NCBI RefSeq assembly: GCF_000337335.1
Contig: NZ_AOJN01000049.1
Coordinates: forward strand, 62,001 to 126,000
DNA from: Halorubrum distributum JCM 10118
GTDB taxonomy: Archaea; Halobacteriota; Halobacteria; Halobacteriales; Haloferacaceae
Length of the DNA: 64,000 bases
Reading direction: 5' to 3'
Within the stretch, counting starts at the first letter, position 1, and every line of letters begins with the position of its first letter. Below, piece by piece: positions 7,859-18,341 of the stretch. The notes below the pieces were generated by a model. The model was not told the origin of the DNA. It was given only the letters and a program-made list of their open reading frames with translations, and did no database searches. A program made the position numbers and the translations under genes.

Positions 7859-8781
7859 TGGGCGCCGCGGACGGGGCGGTCGGGGCCGTCGCCGTCGCGG
7901 GGACGCTGGAGCCGTACCTCGGTCCGGTGACCGGAATCGTCGTCGACGCCGCCATCTTCCTCGTCGTCGTCGCCGCGACGTACGTCATTTATAAATCGGT
8001 CGTCACGTCGATCCTCCGACGGGTGTTCGACAGGCAGGGGCTCGACGAGCACGCGCGGCGTCCGCTCCAGAAGATCGTGGCGTTCCTCGTGCTGTTCGCC
8101 GGTGTCACGGTGGCGTTCGGCGCGGCGGGCTACCAGGGGTTCCTGCGCTCGCTGGCGACGATCGCGGCCGCGGCGACGCTCGCGATCGGCTTCGCCTTAC
8201 AGGACGTGATCAAGAACTTCGTCGCGGGCGTGTTCATTTATACCGACAAGCCGTTCCGCATCGGCGACTGGATCGAGTGGAACGGGAACTCGGGGGTCGT
8301 CGAGGACATCTCCTTCCGGGTCACCCGGGTCCGCACGTTCGACAACGAGCTGCTCACGGTGCCGAACCACGCCCTGACGAGCGACGTGGTGAAGAACCCG
8401 GTCGCGAAGAAGACGCTCCGCCTGAAGTTCGTCTTCGGGATCGACTACGAGGACGACGTCGAGACGGCGACGGACATCATCGTCGAGGAGGCCGAGAAGA
8501 GCGACGCCATCCTCGAAGATCCCGCGCCGTCGGTCCGGCTGACCGAGCTCGCCGACTCCTACGTCGGCCTCCAGTCGCGGATCTGGATCGACGACCCCTC
8601 GCGGGCCGACTTCGTGAAGGCCCGCGCCGACTACGTGAAGGCCGTCAAACAGCGGTTCGACGAGGAGGGCATCTCGATCCCCTTCCCGCAGCGGACCGTC
8701 TCGGGGCGGAACGAGTGGACGGACCCCTCGTCGTTCGGCGGCGCTTCGGACGGCGGCGTCGACGGCGGGTCGCAAGCCTAA
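7858..8781 (+). CDS. Small-conductance mechanosensitive channel, MscS family
   Basis: A membrane tension-gated channel of 307 residues that would release solutes on hypo-osmotic shock. Three transmembrane helices lie at about residues 25-46, 66-88 and 92-118, the last rich in Ala and Gly as in the pore-lining helix. The MscS beta domain follows, with FALQDVIKNFVAGVFI, RIGDWIEW, VVEDISFRVTRVRTFD and VPNHAL. The C-terminus is a Gly/Ser-rich tail. The ATG overlaps the stop of the YhbY gene. A T5 run follows at 8820-8824. Confidence 0.95.
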   Translation: MGAADGAVGAVAVAGTLEPYLGPVTGIVVDAAIFLVVVAATYVIYKSVVTSILRRVFDRQGLDEHARRPLQKIVAFLVLFAGVTVAFGAAGYQGFLRSLATIAAAATLAIGFALQDVIKNFVAGVFIYTDKPFRIGDWIEWNGNSGVVEDISFRVTRVRTFDNELLTVPNHALTSDVVKNPVAKKTLRLKFVFGIDYEDDVETATDIIVEEAEKSDAILEDPAPSVRLTELADSYVGLQSRIWIDDPSRADFVKARADYVKAVKQRFDEEGISIPFPQRTVSGRNEWTDPSSFGGASDGGVDGGSQA

Positions 8782-8819
8782 GCGTCCGCGGATCCGCCGC
8801 GCGTGCGACGCTGAACCCC

Positions 8820-8824
8820 TTTTT
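8820..8824 (+). terminator. Possible T-run terminator after mscS
   Basis: A run of five T residues lies 39 nt after the mscS stop in GC-rich sequence. Oligo-T tracts are the usual intrinsic stop signal in archaea. No hairpin is needed. The assignment rests on position only. Confidence 0.35.
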
Positions 8825-8899
8825 CCCCGCGTCGACGCGCCGGAGCCGTCGAGGGGAGCGATAGTAACGAACTTGAGGGTCCGGTAACTGGGTGTGCCC

Positions 8900-10237
8900 A
8901 TGCACGTGGTCGTCATCGGGGCCGGCGAGGTCGGGACGAGCATCGCCGCGAGTCTCGCGTCGGACCACGAGGTCGTCGTCGTCGACGTCGACCCGGACCG
9001 GGCGGAACAGCTCAAGTACGAACTCGACGTGCTCACCATCGCCGGCGACGGCACGTCCTCGGAGATCCAGTCGGCCGCCGAAGTCGACCGCGCGGACATG
9101 GTCATCGCCTGTACCGACGACGACCAGACGAACCTCGTCGCCTGCGGCACCGCGAAGACGCTCGGCGACGGGTTCACGATCGCCCGCGTGAAGAGTACCG
9201 ACTTCCTCCGCACCTGGCAGGGCAACGAGGGCGCCTTCGGCGTCGACTTCATGGTGTGTACCGACCTCCTGACCGCTGAGAACATCGTCCGCGTCATCGG
9301 CCTCCCGGCCGCGGTCGACGTCGACCCGTTCGCCGGCGGCCTCGTCCAGATGGCGGAGTTCGAGATCGCGGAGGGGAGCCCCGTCGCCGGACAGACCGTC
9401 TCGGAGGCCGACCGCTTCGAGTCGCTCACGTTCGTCGGGCTGTTCCGGGACGGCGAGATGACCATCCCGCGCGGGGACACCGACATCGCCGTCGGCGACC
9501 GCGCGGTGGTGATCGGGAGCCCCGAGAGCGTCCAGTCGTTCGCGACCGACGTGGCGCCCGAGACGACCCCCGACCGGGCCGACGAGATCGTCGTCGTCGG
9601 CGGCAGCGAGATCGGGTATCAGACCGCCCGACTGCTGGAGGAGCGCGACTTCAAGCCCCGGCTGATCGAGCGCGACGCCGACCGCGCGCGGTGGCTCGCG
9701 GAGAACCTCCCGAACACCGTCGTGATGGAACACGACGCCACCGACACGGAGTTCCTCTCCCGGGAGCACGTCGACGAGGCCGACATCGTCGTCACCGCGC
9801 TCCGCTCGGACGAGAAGAACCTCCTCATCTCCGTGCTCGCCAAGCGGCTCGGCGTCGACCGCGTGATCGCCGTCGTCGACAGCCCGGACTACGTCACCGT
9901 CTTCGAGGAGATCGGCATCGATATCGCGATCAACCCCCGCACCGTGACCGCCGAGGAGATCACCCGGTTCACCTACGAGAGCGTCGCGGAGAACATCGCG
10001 GTGCTGGAAAACGATCAGGCGGAGGTCTTAGAGCTCGAACTCACCGAGGGGTGCGGGCTCGTCGGGCGACCCATCTCGGAGGTCGTCGCCGAGAGCGAGG
10101 CGCGGTTCGTCATCGGCGCGATCACGCGCGACCACCGGCTGGTCACCCCCCGCGGGGACACCGTGCTTCAAGCGGGCGACCACGTGATCCTCCTCGTGGA
10201 GTCGGAGTCGGTGGGCGAGATCGCGTCGATGGCCTGA
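8900..10237 (+). CDS. trkA: Trk potassium uptake regulatory subunit TrkA
   Basis: The cytosolic gating subunit of Trk/Ktr potassium uptake. The product has 445 residues in two tandem RCK halves. The first Rossmann motif is GAGEVG at residues 8-13 and the second is GGSEIG near 233-238. Each is followed by a TrkA-C domain (near 140-215 and 360-445). Residues at the strand ends (VVVDVD) suit NAD(H) or nucleotide binding. The ATG at 8900 is taken, although a GTG two codons earlier is possible. It lies 7 nt before trkH, so the pair forms an operon. Confidence 0.96.
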   Translation: MHVVVIGAGEVGTSIAASLASDHEVVVVDVDPDRAEQLKYELDVLTIAGDGTSSEIQSAAEVDRADMVIACTDDDQTNLVACGTAKTLGDGFTIARVKSTDFLRTWQGNEGAFGVDFMVCTDLLTAENIVRVIGLPAAVDVDPFAGGLVQMAEFEIAEGSPVAGQTVSEADRFESLTFVGLFRDGEMTIPRGDTDIAVGDRAVVIGSPESVQSFATDVAPETTPDRADEIVVVGGSEIGYQTARLLEERDFKPRLIERDADRARWLAENLPNTVVMEHDATDTEFLSREHVDEADIVVTALRSDEKNLLISVLAKRLGVDRVIAVVDSPDYVTVFEEIGIDIAINPRTVTAEEITRFTYESVAENIAVLENDQAEVLELELTEGCGLVGRPISEVVAESEARFVIGAITRDHRLVTPRGDTVLQAGDHVILLVESESVGEIASMA

Positions 10238-10244
10238 GAAACTC

Positions 10245-11747
10245 GTGAACACCAAGATCCGAGTCGGGTGGCGGGCGAGCGTGGGGCTCACCGGCGACGT
10301 CCTCGCCGCGCTCTCCGTTCCCCTGTCCTTCCCCCTCCTCATCGCGCTCTACTACGGGGAATCGCCGCTGCCCTTCGTCGCGGCGATCGCCGTCTCGCTC
10401 GCGCTCGGCGCGGCGTTCCGGTCGGTCCAGGACCCGTCGGTCAACCTCGGGCCCCGGGAGGCGTTCCTCGCGGTGGCGCTGATCTGGTTCCTCGTCGCCG
10501 CGGTCGGCGCGATCCCGTTCGTCGTCGCGGGCGTGGGCACCGTCGCGCACCCGGTGAACGCCATGTTCGAGGCGATGAGCGGGCTGACGACGACCGGCGC
10601 GACCGTGTTGCGCGACTTCTCGCTCCACGCGAAGTCCGTCATGATGTGGCGGCAGGTGATCCAGTGGCTCGGCGGACTGGGGATCCTGATCTTGGCGACC
10701 GCGGTCCTCTCCGAGATCGGGGTGGGTGGCGCGCAGCTGATGGAGTCGGAGTCGCAGACGCAGGACGTCAACAAGCTCACGCCGAAGATCTCGCAGACCG
10801 CGCAGCTGATCTGGGGGATCTACTTCGGGCTCACGGGGCTCGCGATCGCCGTCTACTTCCTGCTCGGGCTCGCCGTCGACCCGCAGATGGACCTGTACAA
10901 CGCGGTCGCCCACGCGTTCACGTCGGTCGCGACCGCCGGGTTCTCGCCGGAGCCGCTCTCGGTCGGCGCGTTCCACCCGCTCATCCAGTGGGCGGTCGTC
11001 CCGTTCATGGTGATCGGCTCGACCAGCTTCGTGCTCATCTACTTCGCCATCAACGGCGAGCCGATGCGCCTGCTGCGAAACGAGGAGTTCCACTTCTACC
11101 TCGGCGCGATGGGGACGCTCGCGTCGGTCGTCGCGCTCGGCCTGTTCCTCGACCCCAGCACGACCTTCGGCGCCGAGGGAACGGTGCGTCACGCCGTGTT
11201 CAACGTCGCCTCCATCGTGACCACGACGGGGTACGCCAGCACCGATTACGTGCAGTGGGCGCCCGCGGCGAAGCACATGCTGTTCATGGGGATGTTCGTC
11301 GGGGGAATGGTCGGGTCGACCACCTGCTCGATCAAGTCGCTGCGGTGGCTGGTCGCGCTGAAGTCGTTCCGCCGGAACCTCTACACCGCGATCCACCCGG
11401 AGTCCGTCCGGCCGGTCCGGATCTCGGGGAAGCCGATCGACGAGGGCGCGATCCGCGACATCTACGCGTACCTCCTCCTCAGCATCGTGATCTTCTTTCT
11501 GCTCGCCATCGTCATCGTCGTCGACGCCGAGCGAGGGAACGCCACCGTGACGGAGTTCGAGGCGCTCGGCGCCGCGGCGACCACGTTCCTCAACATCGGG
11601 CCGGCGTTCGGCGACGCGGGTCCGTACGGGACGTTCGCGACGTTCCCGCTGAGCACCCGCGCCGTGATGGTCGTCCTGATGTGGATCGGCCGGATCGAGA
11701 TCATCCCGGTCCTCGTGCTGTTCACGAAGGCGTTCTGGACGTCGTAG
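10245..11747 (+). CDS. trkH: TrkH-family potassium transporter, paralogue 1
   Basis: The membrane pore subunit for K+ uptake, 500 residues, starting at GTG 7 nt after trkA. Four P-loop repeats are visible: SGLTTTGATV near residue 112, TSVATAGFS near 226, VTTTGYAST near 327 and GMVGSTTCSIK near 353. The last loop departs from the usual GSTGGGIK, with Thr-Cys-Ser in place of three glycines. The filter glycine before Ser-Thr is retained. The difference from the second paralogue suggests altered conductance or partner choice. Confidence 0.95.
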   Translation: MNTKIRVGWRASVGLTGDVLAALSVPLSFPLLIALYYGESPLPFVAAIAVSLALGAAFRSVQDPSVNLGPREAFLAVALIWFLVAAVGAIPFVVAGVGTVAHPVNAMFEAMSGLTTTGATVLRDFSLHAKSVMMWRQVIQWLGGLGILILATAVLSEIGVGGAQLMESESQTQDVNKLTPKISQTAQLIWGIYFGLTGLAIAVYFLLGLAVDPQMDLYNAVAHAFTSVATAGFSPEPLSVGAFHPLIQWAVVPFMVIGSTSFVLIYFAINGEPMRLLRNEEFHFYLGAMGTLASVVALGLFLDPSTTFGAEGTVRHAVFNVASIVTTTGYASTDYVQWAPAAKHMLFMGMFVGGMVGSTTCSIKSLRWLVALKSFRRNLYTAIHPESVRPVRISGKPIDEGAIRDIYAYLLLSIVIFFLLAIVIVVDAERGNATVTEFEALGAAATTFLNIGPAFGDAGPYGTFATFPLSTRAVMVVLMWIGRIEIIPVLVLFTKAFWTS

Positions 11748-11950
11748 CGTCCCTCGGCGGCCGAGTTTCGAGCGATGGAGTCGGCGTCGATATAACTTCA
11801 TTTTTAAATTGGATTCTCAAACCGAATGCCTTGTAGGCGATCGATGCCGGGAGTAGGTATCACACAGTTGTGGAGTGGTCGTTTATAAATAATCGAGCCG
11901 TGCTGCTGTTGGCGGTTTATGAGTTGCTGACGGCTCTGTGGTGGCAATTT

Positions 11951-12191
11951 TCAAAGCCCCAGCCGGGAGGACGCCGCACACTCGCTGCGCTCCTCGCTCG
12001 CGTTGCTCGCTGCGGTGCTTACGTCGTCTGCGGCGTCCTCCCGGCTGCCCCTTTGAGTCCCACCCCCGCACGGCGACCGCACCTCACGCCTCCCCAGCCT
12101 CGTCGATGGTCCTCCGCTTCGCTCCGGACCATCGACTCCCTCGCGCGTGCGGTTCGCGGCCTGTCGGCCGCTCACTGGCACGCGCCACCGC
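11951..12191 (-). repeat. Dispersed structured intergenic element, copy C (candidate ncRNA)
   Basis: Reads on the minus strand from 12191, between the two trkH genes and antisense to them in direction. P2 pairs 12102-12112 with 12126-12136 (11 bp, perfect). P3 pairs 11960-11978 with 12029-12047 (19 bp, perfect). The P1 outer helix uses the same GCGCGTGC/GCACGCGC pair as copies A and F. The upstream TATA-like box is weak (CTTAAAAA, 12206-12213). A strong TTTATAAAT lies past the 3-prime end at 11882-11890. The rest of the 543-bp gap has no recognisable gene. Confidence 0.75.
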
Positions 12192-12290
12192 ACCGTCTTT
12201 TACGATTTTTAAGAATCCACGGACCCCTACCGACGGCTTCTTATCGCATCGGAAAGCTACGACGCACATCGGAACCTCTGAGGGACACTC

Positions 12291-13829
12291 GTGACACGAA
12301 CGACGGTCGACGTACGAGCGACGCTCAGCTACACCGGGACTATCGTGAAGCTCCTCTCCGCGTCGATGAGCGTCCCGCTCGTCGTGGCGCTGATCTACGG
12401 GGAGGACGCGCTCACGTTCGCGGTCTCGATGACGATCGCGGTCGCGGTCGGCGCGGGAATGGAACGGCTCGACGACGAACCGGACCTCGGCCCCAGAGAC
12501 GCGCTGGCGGTCGTCTCGCTGGCGTGGCTCATGGCCGCGGTCGTCGGCGCGATCCCGTACGTCATCGCGGGCTACGGTACCCCCTCCGCGCTCGGACACC
12601 CGGTGAACGCGCTGTTCGAGTCGATGAGCGGCTTCACCACGACGGGGGCGACCGCGACCGCGGAGATCAGCTTCGAGCGGCACTCGCACGCCGTGTTGAT
12701 GTGGCGGCAGCTCACCCAGTGGCTCGGCGGGATGGGGATCATCGTGCTGATGGTCGCGATCCTGCCCCAACTCGCCGTGAACGGCGCGGAACTGATGAAA
12801 TCTGAGGCGCCGGGGCCGGGCCTCCAGAAGCTCACGCCGCGGATCGCGGAGACGGCGCGGGCGCTCTGGCTCATCTACGCCGGGTTCACGGCCGCGCTGA
12901 TCGCGATCCTGTTCGGCCTCGGCCTCACGCCGCTCGCGCCGAACATGGACCTGTACAACGCGATCGCCCACGGCTTCTCGACGCTGCCGACGGGAGGATT
13001 CTCCCCGCAGGCGGAGAGCATCGCGGCGTTCTCGCCCGTCGTCCAGTGGGTGTTCGTCCCGTTCATGGTGATCGCCGGGGTGAACTTCGCGCTGTTCTGG
13101 TACGTGCTGCGCGACGACCCGCGAGAGATGTTCGGAAACACCGAGTTCCGCATGTACCTCGGGCTGGTGACCGGGTTCGCCGCGGTGCTCGCGGTCGGGC
13201 TGTTCTACGGCGGCGCGCCCGAGACGGGTATCGGCGGGGTTACGGAGGGCGTGACCGAGAGCGCGCTCAGACACGGTGCCTTCCAGATCGCGTCGCTTTT
13301 GAACTCGACTGGGTTCGCGACCGCGAACTTCGCGGAGTGGGACACCCAGACCAAGTTCTTCCTGCTGTTCGTGATGTTCGTCGGCGGCTCCGCGGGCTCG
13401 ACCGGGGGCGGGATCAAGGTCATCCGGTGGCTCATCCTGTTGAAGGTGCTGTACCGCGAGCTGTACACCACGGCGAACCCCGACGTCGTCCGGCCGGTGC
13501 GGCTCGGCGGCGAGGTCGTCGACGAGGACGTGATCCGCGGCATCCTCGTGTTCACGCTGCTGTACTTCCTCGTGTTCGCGCTCTCCGCGGTGTTCATCGA
13601 ACTCGACACGACGCGGGTCGGGGAGGGCCTCACCGGGACGCAGGCGTTCGCGGCGTCGCTCGCGACCATCGGGAACATCGGGCCGGGGCTCGGGCCGCTC
13701 GGGCCCTTCGGGAGCTACGAGTTCCTGCCGAACGCGACGAAGCTGCTGATGATCGGGCTGATGTGGATCGGGCGGCTGGAGATCGTCCCCGTGCTCGCGC
13801 TGTTCGTCGCCGGCGTCGACGAGCGGTGA
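12291..13829 (+). CDS. trkH: TrkH-family potassium transporter, paralogue 2
   Basis: A second K+ transporter pore subunit of 512 residues, starting at GTG 12291. The four P-loops are SGFTTTGATA near residue 117, STLPTGGFS near 233, LLNSTGFAT near 338 and SAGSTGGGIK near 366. The fourth is the canonical form that the upstream paralogue has lost. Ten or so membrane helices are expected. It is followed by two Usp genes in the same direction. Haloarchaea commonly couple potassium carriers with Usp proteins. Confidence 0.95.
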   Translation: MTRTTVDVRATLSYTGTIVKLLSASMSVPLVVALIYGEDALTFAVSMTIAVAVGAGMERLDDEPDLGPRDALAVVSLAWLMAAVVGAIPYVIAGYGTPSALGHPVNALFESMSGFTTTGATATAEISFERHSHAVLMWRQLTQWLGGMGIIVLMVAILPQLAVNGAELMKSEAPGPGLQKLTPRIAETARALWLIYAGFTAALIAILFGLGLTPLAPNMDLYNAIAHGFSTLPTGGFSPQAESIAAFSPVVQWVFVPFMVIAGVNFALFWYVLRDDPREMFGNTEFRMYLGLVTGFAAVLAVGLFYGGAPETGIGGVTEGVTESALRHGAFQIASLLNSTGFATANFAEWDTQTKFFLLFVMFVGGSAGSTGGGIKVIRWLILLKVLYRELYTTANPDVVRPVRLGGEVVDEDVIRGILVFTLLYFLVFALSAVFIELDTTRVGEGLTGTQAFAASLATIGNIGPGLGPLGPFGSYEFLPNATKLLMIGLMWIGRLEIVPVLALFVAGVDER

Positions 13830-13870
13830 GCGGGCGCCCGTGTTACGGACCCGGTCGCGGGAGGCACCTT

Positions 13871-13877
13871 CTTAAAC
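13871..13877 (+). promoter_or_regulatory. TATA-like box for the Usp gene at 13900
   Basis: CTTAAAC centred 26 nt before the ATG at 13900, the spacing expected for a leaderless haloarchaeal transcript. This suggests the Usp pair can be transcribed apart from trkH. Confidence 0.45.
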
Positions 13878-13899
13878 GGCGGCGGGCGTAGTACCTCGT

Positions 13900-14349
13900 A
13901 TGAACGGAACCGACGAGACAGACGACACCGGCGGTCGGGACCTGCTCGCTCACGTGCTCCTCCCGGTCGCGAACGAGGAGGACGCGCTGGCGACGGCGCG
14001 GGCGCTCGAACCGTACGAGACCGGGCGCGTGACCGCGCTCCACGTCGTCGAGAAGGGCGAGGGCGTCCCGGACAAGACCCCGGTCGAGCAGTCGGAGGAG
14101 CTCGCGGCCGAGTCGTACGCGGCGGTCCGGACGGTGTTCCCGGACGCGGGCGAACACACCGCGTACGCACGCGACGTGGCCGAGGCGATCTTCGACGCCG
14201 CGGCGGAGGAGGACGCGAGCGCGATCGCCTACCGGCCGCGCGGCGGGAACCGGCTCGTCCAACTGCTCTCGGGCGACCTGTCGACCGAGCTCGCGACCGA
14301 CGCGCCGGTGCCGGTCGTCGCGCTCCCCCGCGCGGATTCGGACGAATGA
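13900..14349 (+). CDS. Universal stress protein, Trk-associated
   Basis: A 149-residue Usp-fold protein. Strands LLAHVLLPVAN and VTALHVVEKG and the final VPVVALPRA are typical. The nucleotide loop is RPRGGNRLVQLLSGDLS, which lacks the first glycine of the G-x2-G-x9-G-S signature, so ATP binding is doubtful. It has its own promoter-like box and is followed 56 nt later by a two-domain Usp gene. A modulating role on TrkH is inferred from context only. Confidence 0.85.
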   Translation: MNGTDETDDTGGRDLLAHVLLPVANEEDALATARALEPYETGRVTALHVVEKGEGVPDKTPVEQSEELAAESYAAVRTVFPDAGEHTAYARDVAEAIFDAAAEEDASAIAYRPRGGNRLVQLLSGDLSTELATDAPVPVVALPRADSDE

Positions 14350-14405
14350 GCCGTCGCCGCCCTCGTGGGGCCGGCTCCGCCGGGCGCTGATCTGTACCCC
14401 AACCG

Positions 14406-15278
14406 ATGCCACGCGCCGACGACCGACCGACGCCGGGCAGCGGGGGACGACCGACGGTCATGGTCGCGCTCTCGAACCCGCGGACGGAGGGCGCGCTCGT
14501 CGCGCTCGCCGGCGCGCTCGCGGAGCACCGGAACGGCCGCCTGCTCGCCGTCCACGTCGTCACCGTCCCCGACCAGACGTCGCTGGAGAAGGCCGCCGCG
14601 AACCGGGAGCGGCTCGACCGGTCCTCCGCGGACCTGCTCGCCGCGGCCGTCGACGACGCCGCGGCGTTCGACGCGCCGGTCGAGACGAAGACGGTCCTCT
14701 CGCACCGCGGGATCGAGGAGGTGTTCGACGCCGCGCGGACGAACGACGCGGACGCCGTCGTGATGGGCTACGGCGGGGCGCGGTTCGCCGGCGGGCGCGC
14801 CGAGGGGTCCCTGGACGAGCTTTCCCGCGACCTCCCCTGTGACTTCCTCGTCTTGGACGGGCAGCGGCTCGACGCCGGGGAGGTCCTCGTGCCGACCGCC
14901 GGCGGCCCCTCTTCGGACCTCTCCGCCGAGGTCGCGCTGGCGCTCCGAGACGTCAGCGGCGCGGAGGTGTCGCTGCTCCACGTCGTCGACGAGGGCGAGG
15001 CGGCGTCGGGCCGCGAGTTCCTCGCCGACTGGGCTGACGGCCACGGACTCGGAGACGTCGACCTGCGGGTCGAGGCGGGCGACGTCGGGGCGGCGATCGA
15101 ACGGGTCGGCGCGGGGTACGACCTCGTGGTCGTCGGCGCCACGGAGCGCGGCCTCCTCTCGCGGGTCGTCCGCGGATCGCTCGCGTCCGCGGCGATCGAA
15201 CGCCTCGATACGCCGGTGTTGCTCGCGGAGCGCCCGTCCGACCGGTCGCTCCGTGAGCGGCTGTTCGGCGGGCGCTGA
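14406..15278 (+). CDS. Tandem universal stress protein (two Usp domains)
   Basis: A 290-residue protein with two Usp domains, at about 15-150 and 157-283. The first begins VMVALSNPRTEGALVAL and has a degenerate nucleotide loop (GYGGARFAGG). The second contains VVVGATERGLLSRVVRGS, which keeps the G-x2-x-G...G-S spacing, and so may bind nucleotide. It is the last gene of the trk cluster. Such tandem Usps resemble the cytosolic partners of cation carriers, but this is inference. Confidence 0.87.
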   Translation: MPRADDRPTPGSGGRPTVMVALSNPRTEGALVALAGALAEHRNGRLLAVHVVTVPDQTSLEKAAANRERLDRSSADLLAAAVDDAAAFDAPVETKTVLSHRGIEEVFDAARTNDADAVVMGYGGARFAGGRAEGSLDELSRDLPCDFLVLDGQRLDAGEVLVPTAGGPSSDLSAEVALALRDVSGAEVSLLHVVDEGEAASGREFLADWADGHGLGDVDLRVEAGDVGAAIERVGAGYDLVVVGATERGLLSRVVRGSLASAAIERLDTPVLLAERPSDRSLRERLFGGR

Positions 15279-15347
15279 GGCGGCCGCACGCGGGGTTCGT
15301 CGGCGAGCGTCGTTTCGGGCCGACCGCTCCTATTAATGTATAATGAA

Positions 15348-15355
15348 TATTTATA
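15348..15355 (+). promoter_or_regulatory. TATA box of the methylmalonyl-CoA mutase gene
   Basis: TATTTATA, centred 28 nt before the ATG at 15380, within an AT-rich stretch (15331-15356) that stands out from the surrounding 70 percent GC. The spacing indicates a leaderless message. Confidence 0.6.
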
Positions 15356-15379
15356 CGCGACCGGCGGGTACTCGGGGGT

Positions 15380-17080
<1,701 letters not shown>

Positions 17081-17086
17081 CCGGAC

Positions 17087-17092
17087 AAAAAA
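17087..17092 (-). terminator. Possible T6 terminator for the small gene at 17173-17409
   Basis: Six A residues on the plus strand give a T6 tract on the minus strand, 80 nt beyond the stop of the minus-strand gene. Both flanking genes converge here. Position is the only evidence. Confidence 0.3.
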
Positions 17093-17172
17093 GGGGGAAC
17101 GGGCGGACCGGCGGCGCGGTTCGACGGGACGGTACGCTGCCTCGACGGGACGTACGCCGTTTCGACGGGATC

Positions 17173-17409
17173 TCAGACCGTCTCGACCGGTCGCGCGGAC
17201 TCCGCGCACCACGCGTTGCCCCGACGGCCCGCCCGCCGGAGGTCGAGCTCGACGACCGAGCCGGTGTCGAGCGACGACAGCTCGGCCTCCACGTCGGGGT
17301 CGTCGTACTCGACGACGTACAGCGTCCCGTTTCGCGGGTATTCGCGGAGCGTGATCGCCCCGTGGTCGTTGCACGCGTCGACGACCGTGTACTTGCCAGT
17401 GCGGTCCAT
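17173..17409 (-). CDS. Small conserved haloarchaeal protein, unknown function
   Basis: A 78-residue acidic protein starting MDRTGKYTVVDACNDHG. It has alternating strand-like segments (TLYVVEYDD, SVVELDLRR) and two cysteines (about 13 and 70). The start at 17409 was chosen over a longer frame reaching 17493, because the extra 28 residues have no acidic bias and would run across the intergenic promoter region. It is divergent from the phosphopantoate-beta-alanine ligase gene. No function is assigned. Confidence 0.7.
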   Translation of the reverse strand: MDRTGKYTVVDACNDHGAITLREYPRNGTLYVVEYDDPDVEAELSSLDTGSVVELDLRRAGRRGNAWCAESARPVETV

Positions 17410-17521
17410 CCCGCGTGGAGCTACGATGTGACCCGTGTTAACAGTTGTGCGCGTCTGCGTCCGAACCGCACGCACCGACCACGAACGGTCCACTTTAATC
17501 GGCGCGCCGCCTCGCTCGGGT

Positions 17522-18286
17522 ATGACGGAGACGGAGGTCCCCGAGGACCACCCGCGCTACGCGTCGCTCGTGACGCGCCACCGGATCGAGGCGGGCGTCG
17601 AGAAGGGGATCACCTCGAAGCAGGGGCTGATCGCGCAGGGACGCGGTGAGGCGTTCGATTACCTCCTCGGCGAGCGCACGCTCCCGAGCGCCGACGACGC
17701 CGCGCGCGCCGCGGCCGCGACGCTCCTCCTCGCGGACCGCCCCGTGATCTCGGTGAACGGCAACGTCGCGGCGCTCGCGCCGGCGGAGACGGTCGAACTC
17801 GCCGAGGCGGTCGACGCCGACCTGGAGGTGAACCTCTTCAACCACACGGACGAGCGCGTCCGACGGATCGCCGAGCACCTCCGCGAGCACGGCGCCGACG
17901 AGGTGAAGGGGCTCGCCGGCGACGGCGAGATCCCCGGCCTCGACCACGCCCGCGGCGTCGTCGACGCCGACGGGATCGAGGCGGCCGACGTCGTCGTGGT
18001 GCCCCTGGAGGACGGCGACCGCGCCGCCGCGCTCGAGGCGATGGGGAAGACCGAGATCGTGATCGACCTCAACCCGGGAAGCCGCTCGCCGCGGACGGCG
18101 GACGTGCCGATCATCGACAACCTCCTGCGCGCGGTGCCGAACGTGACGGCGCACGCGGAGGACCTCGCGGACGCGGTGCCCGCCGAGTTGGAGCGGACCG
18201 TCGAGGAGTTCGACGCCGACGCGGCGCTCGACGCGGCCGAGGCGGCGATCCGCGAGGGGTCGTTCGCGGACGGGGACGGGGAGTAG
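17522..18286 (+). CDS. 4-phosphopantoate-beta-alanine ligase (archaeal phosphopantothenate synthetase)
   Basis: Joins 4-phosphopantoate and beta-alanine with ATP, the archaeal replacement for pantothenate synthetase in CoA synthesis. The product has 254 residues, normal for this COG1701/DUF137 family. Recognisable blocks are HPRYASLVTRHRIEAGVEKGI at the N-terminus, VISVNGNVAAL near residue 80, NLFNHTDERVRRI near 107 and IDLNPGSRSPRTADVPIIDN near 180-199. coaBC, a later step of the same pathway, lies 2.5 kb downstream. Confidence 0.92.
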   Translation: MTETEVPEDHPRYASLVTRHRIEAGVEKGITSKQGLIAQGRGEAFDYLLGERTLPSADDAARAAAATLLLADRPVISVNGNVAALAPAETVELAEAVDADLEVNLFNHTDERVRRIAEHLREHGADEVKGLAGDGEIPGLDHARGVVDADGIEAADVVVVPLEDGDRAAALEAMGKTEIVIDLNPGSRSPRTADVPIIDNLLRAVPNVTAHAEDLADAVPAELERTVEEFDADAALDAAEAAIREGSFADGDGE

Positions 18287-18341
18287 TTCGCCGGCCGCCC
18301 CCGCCGGAAGGCAAAAGCGTACGCCGCCCGTAACGGACGCC

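Noticed and set aside
7981-7993. ATTTATAAAT-like sequence in the mscS gene as a promoter
   Set aside because: It lies in coding sequence for YVIYKS, with no element block or gene start at the right distance, so it is probably chance.
10143-11801. Minus-strand open frame (552 codons) opposite trkH1
   Set aside because: It is very Arg/His-rich, with no match to any family and no start context. The TrkH P-loops on the plus strand are clear.
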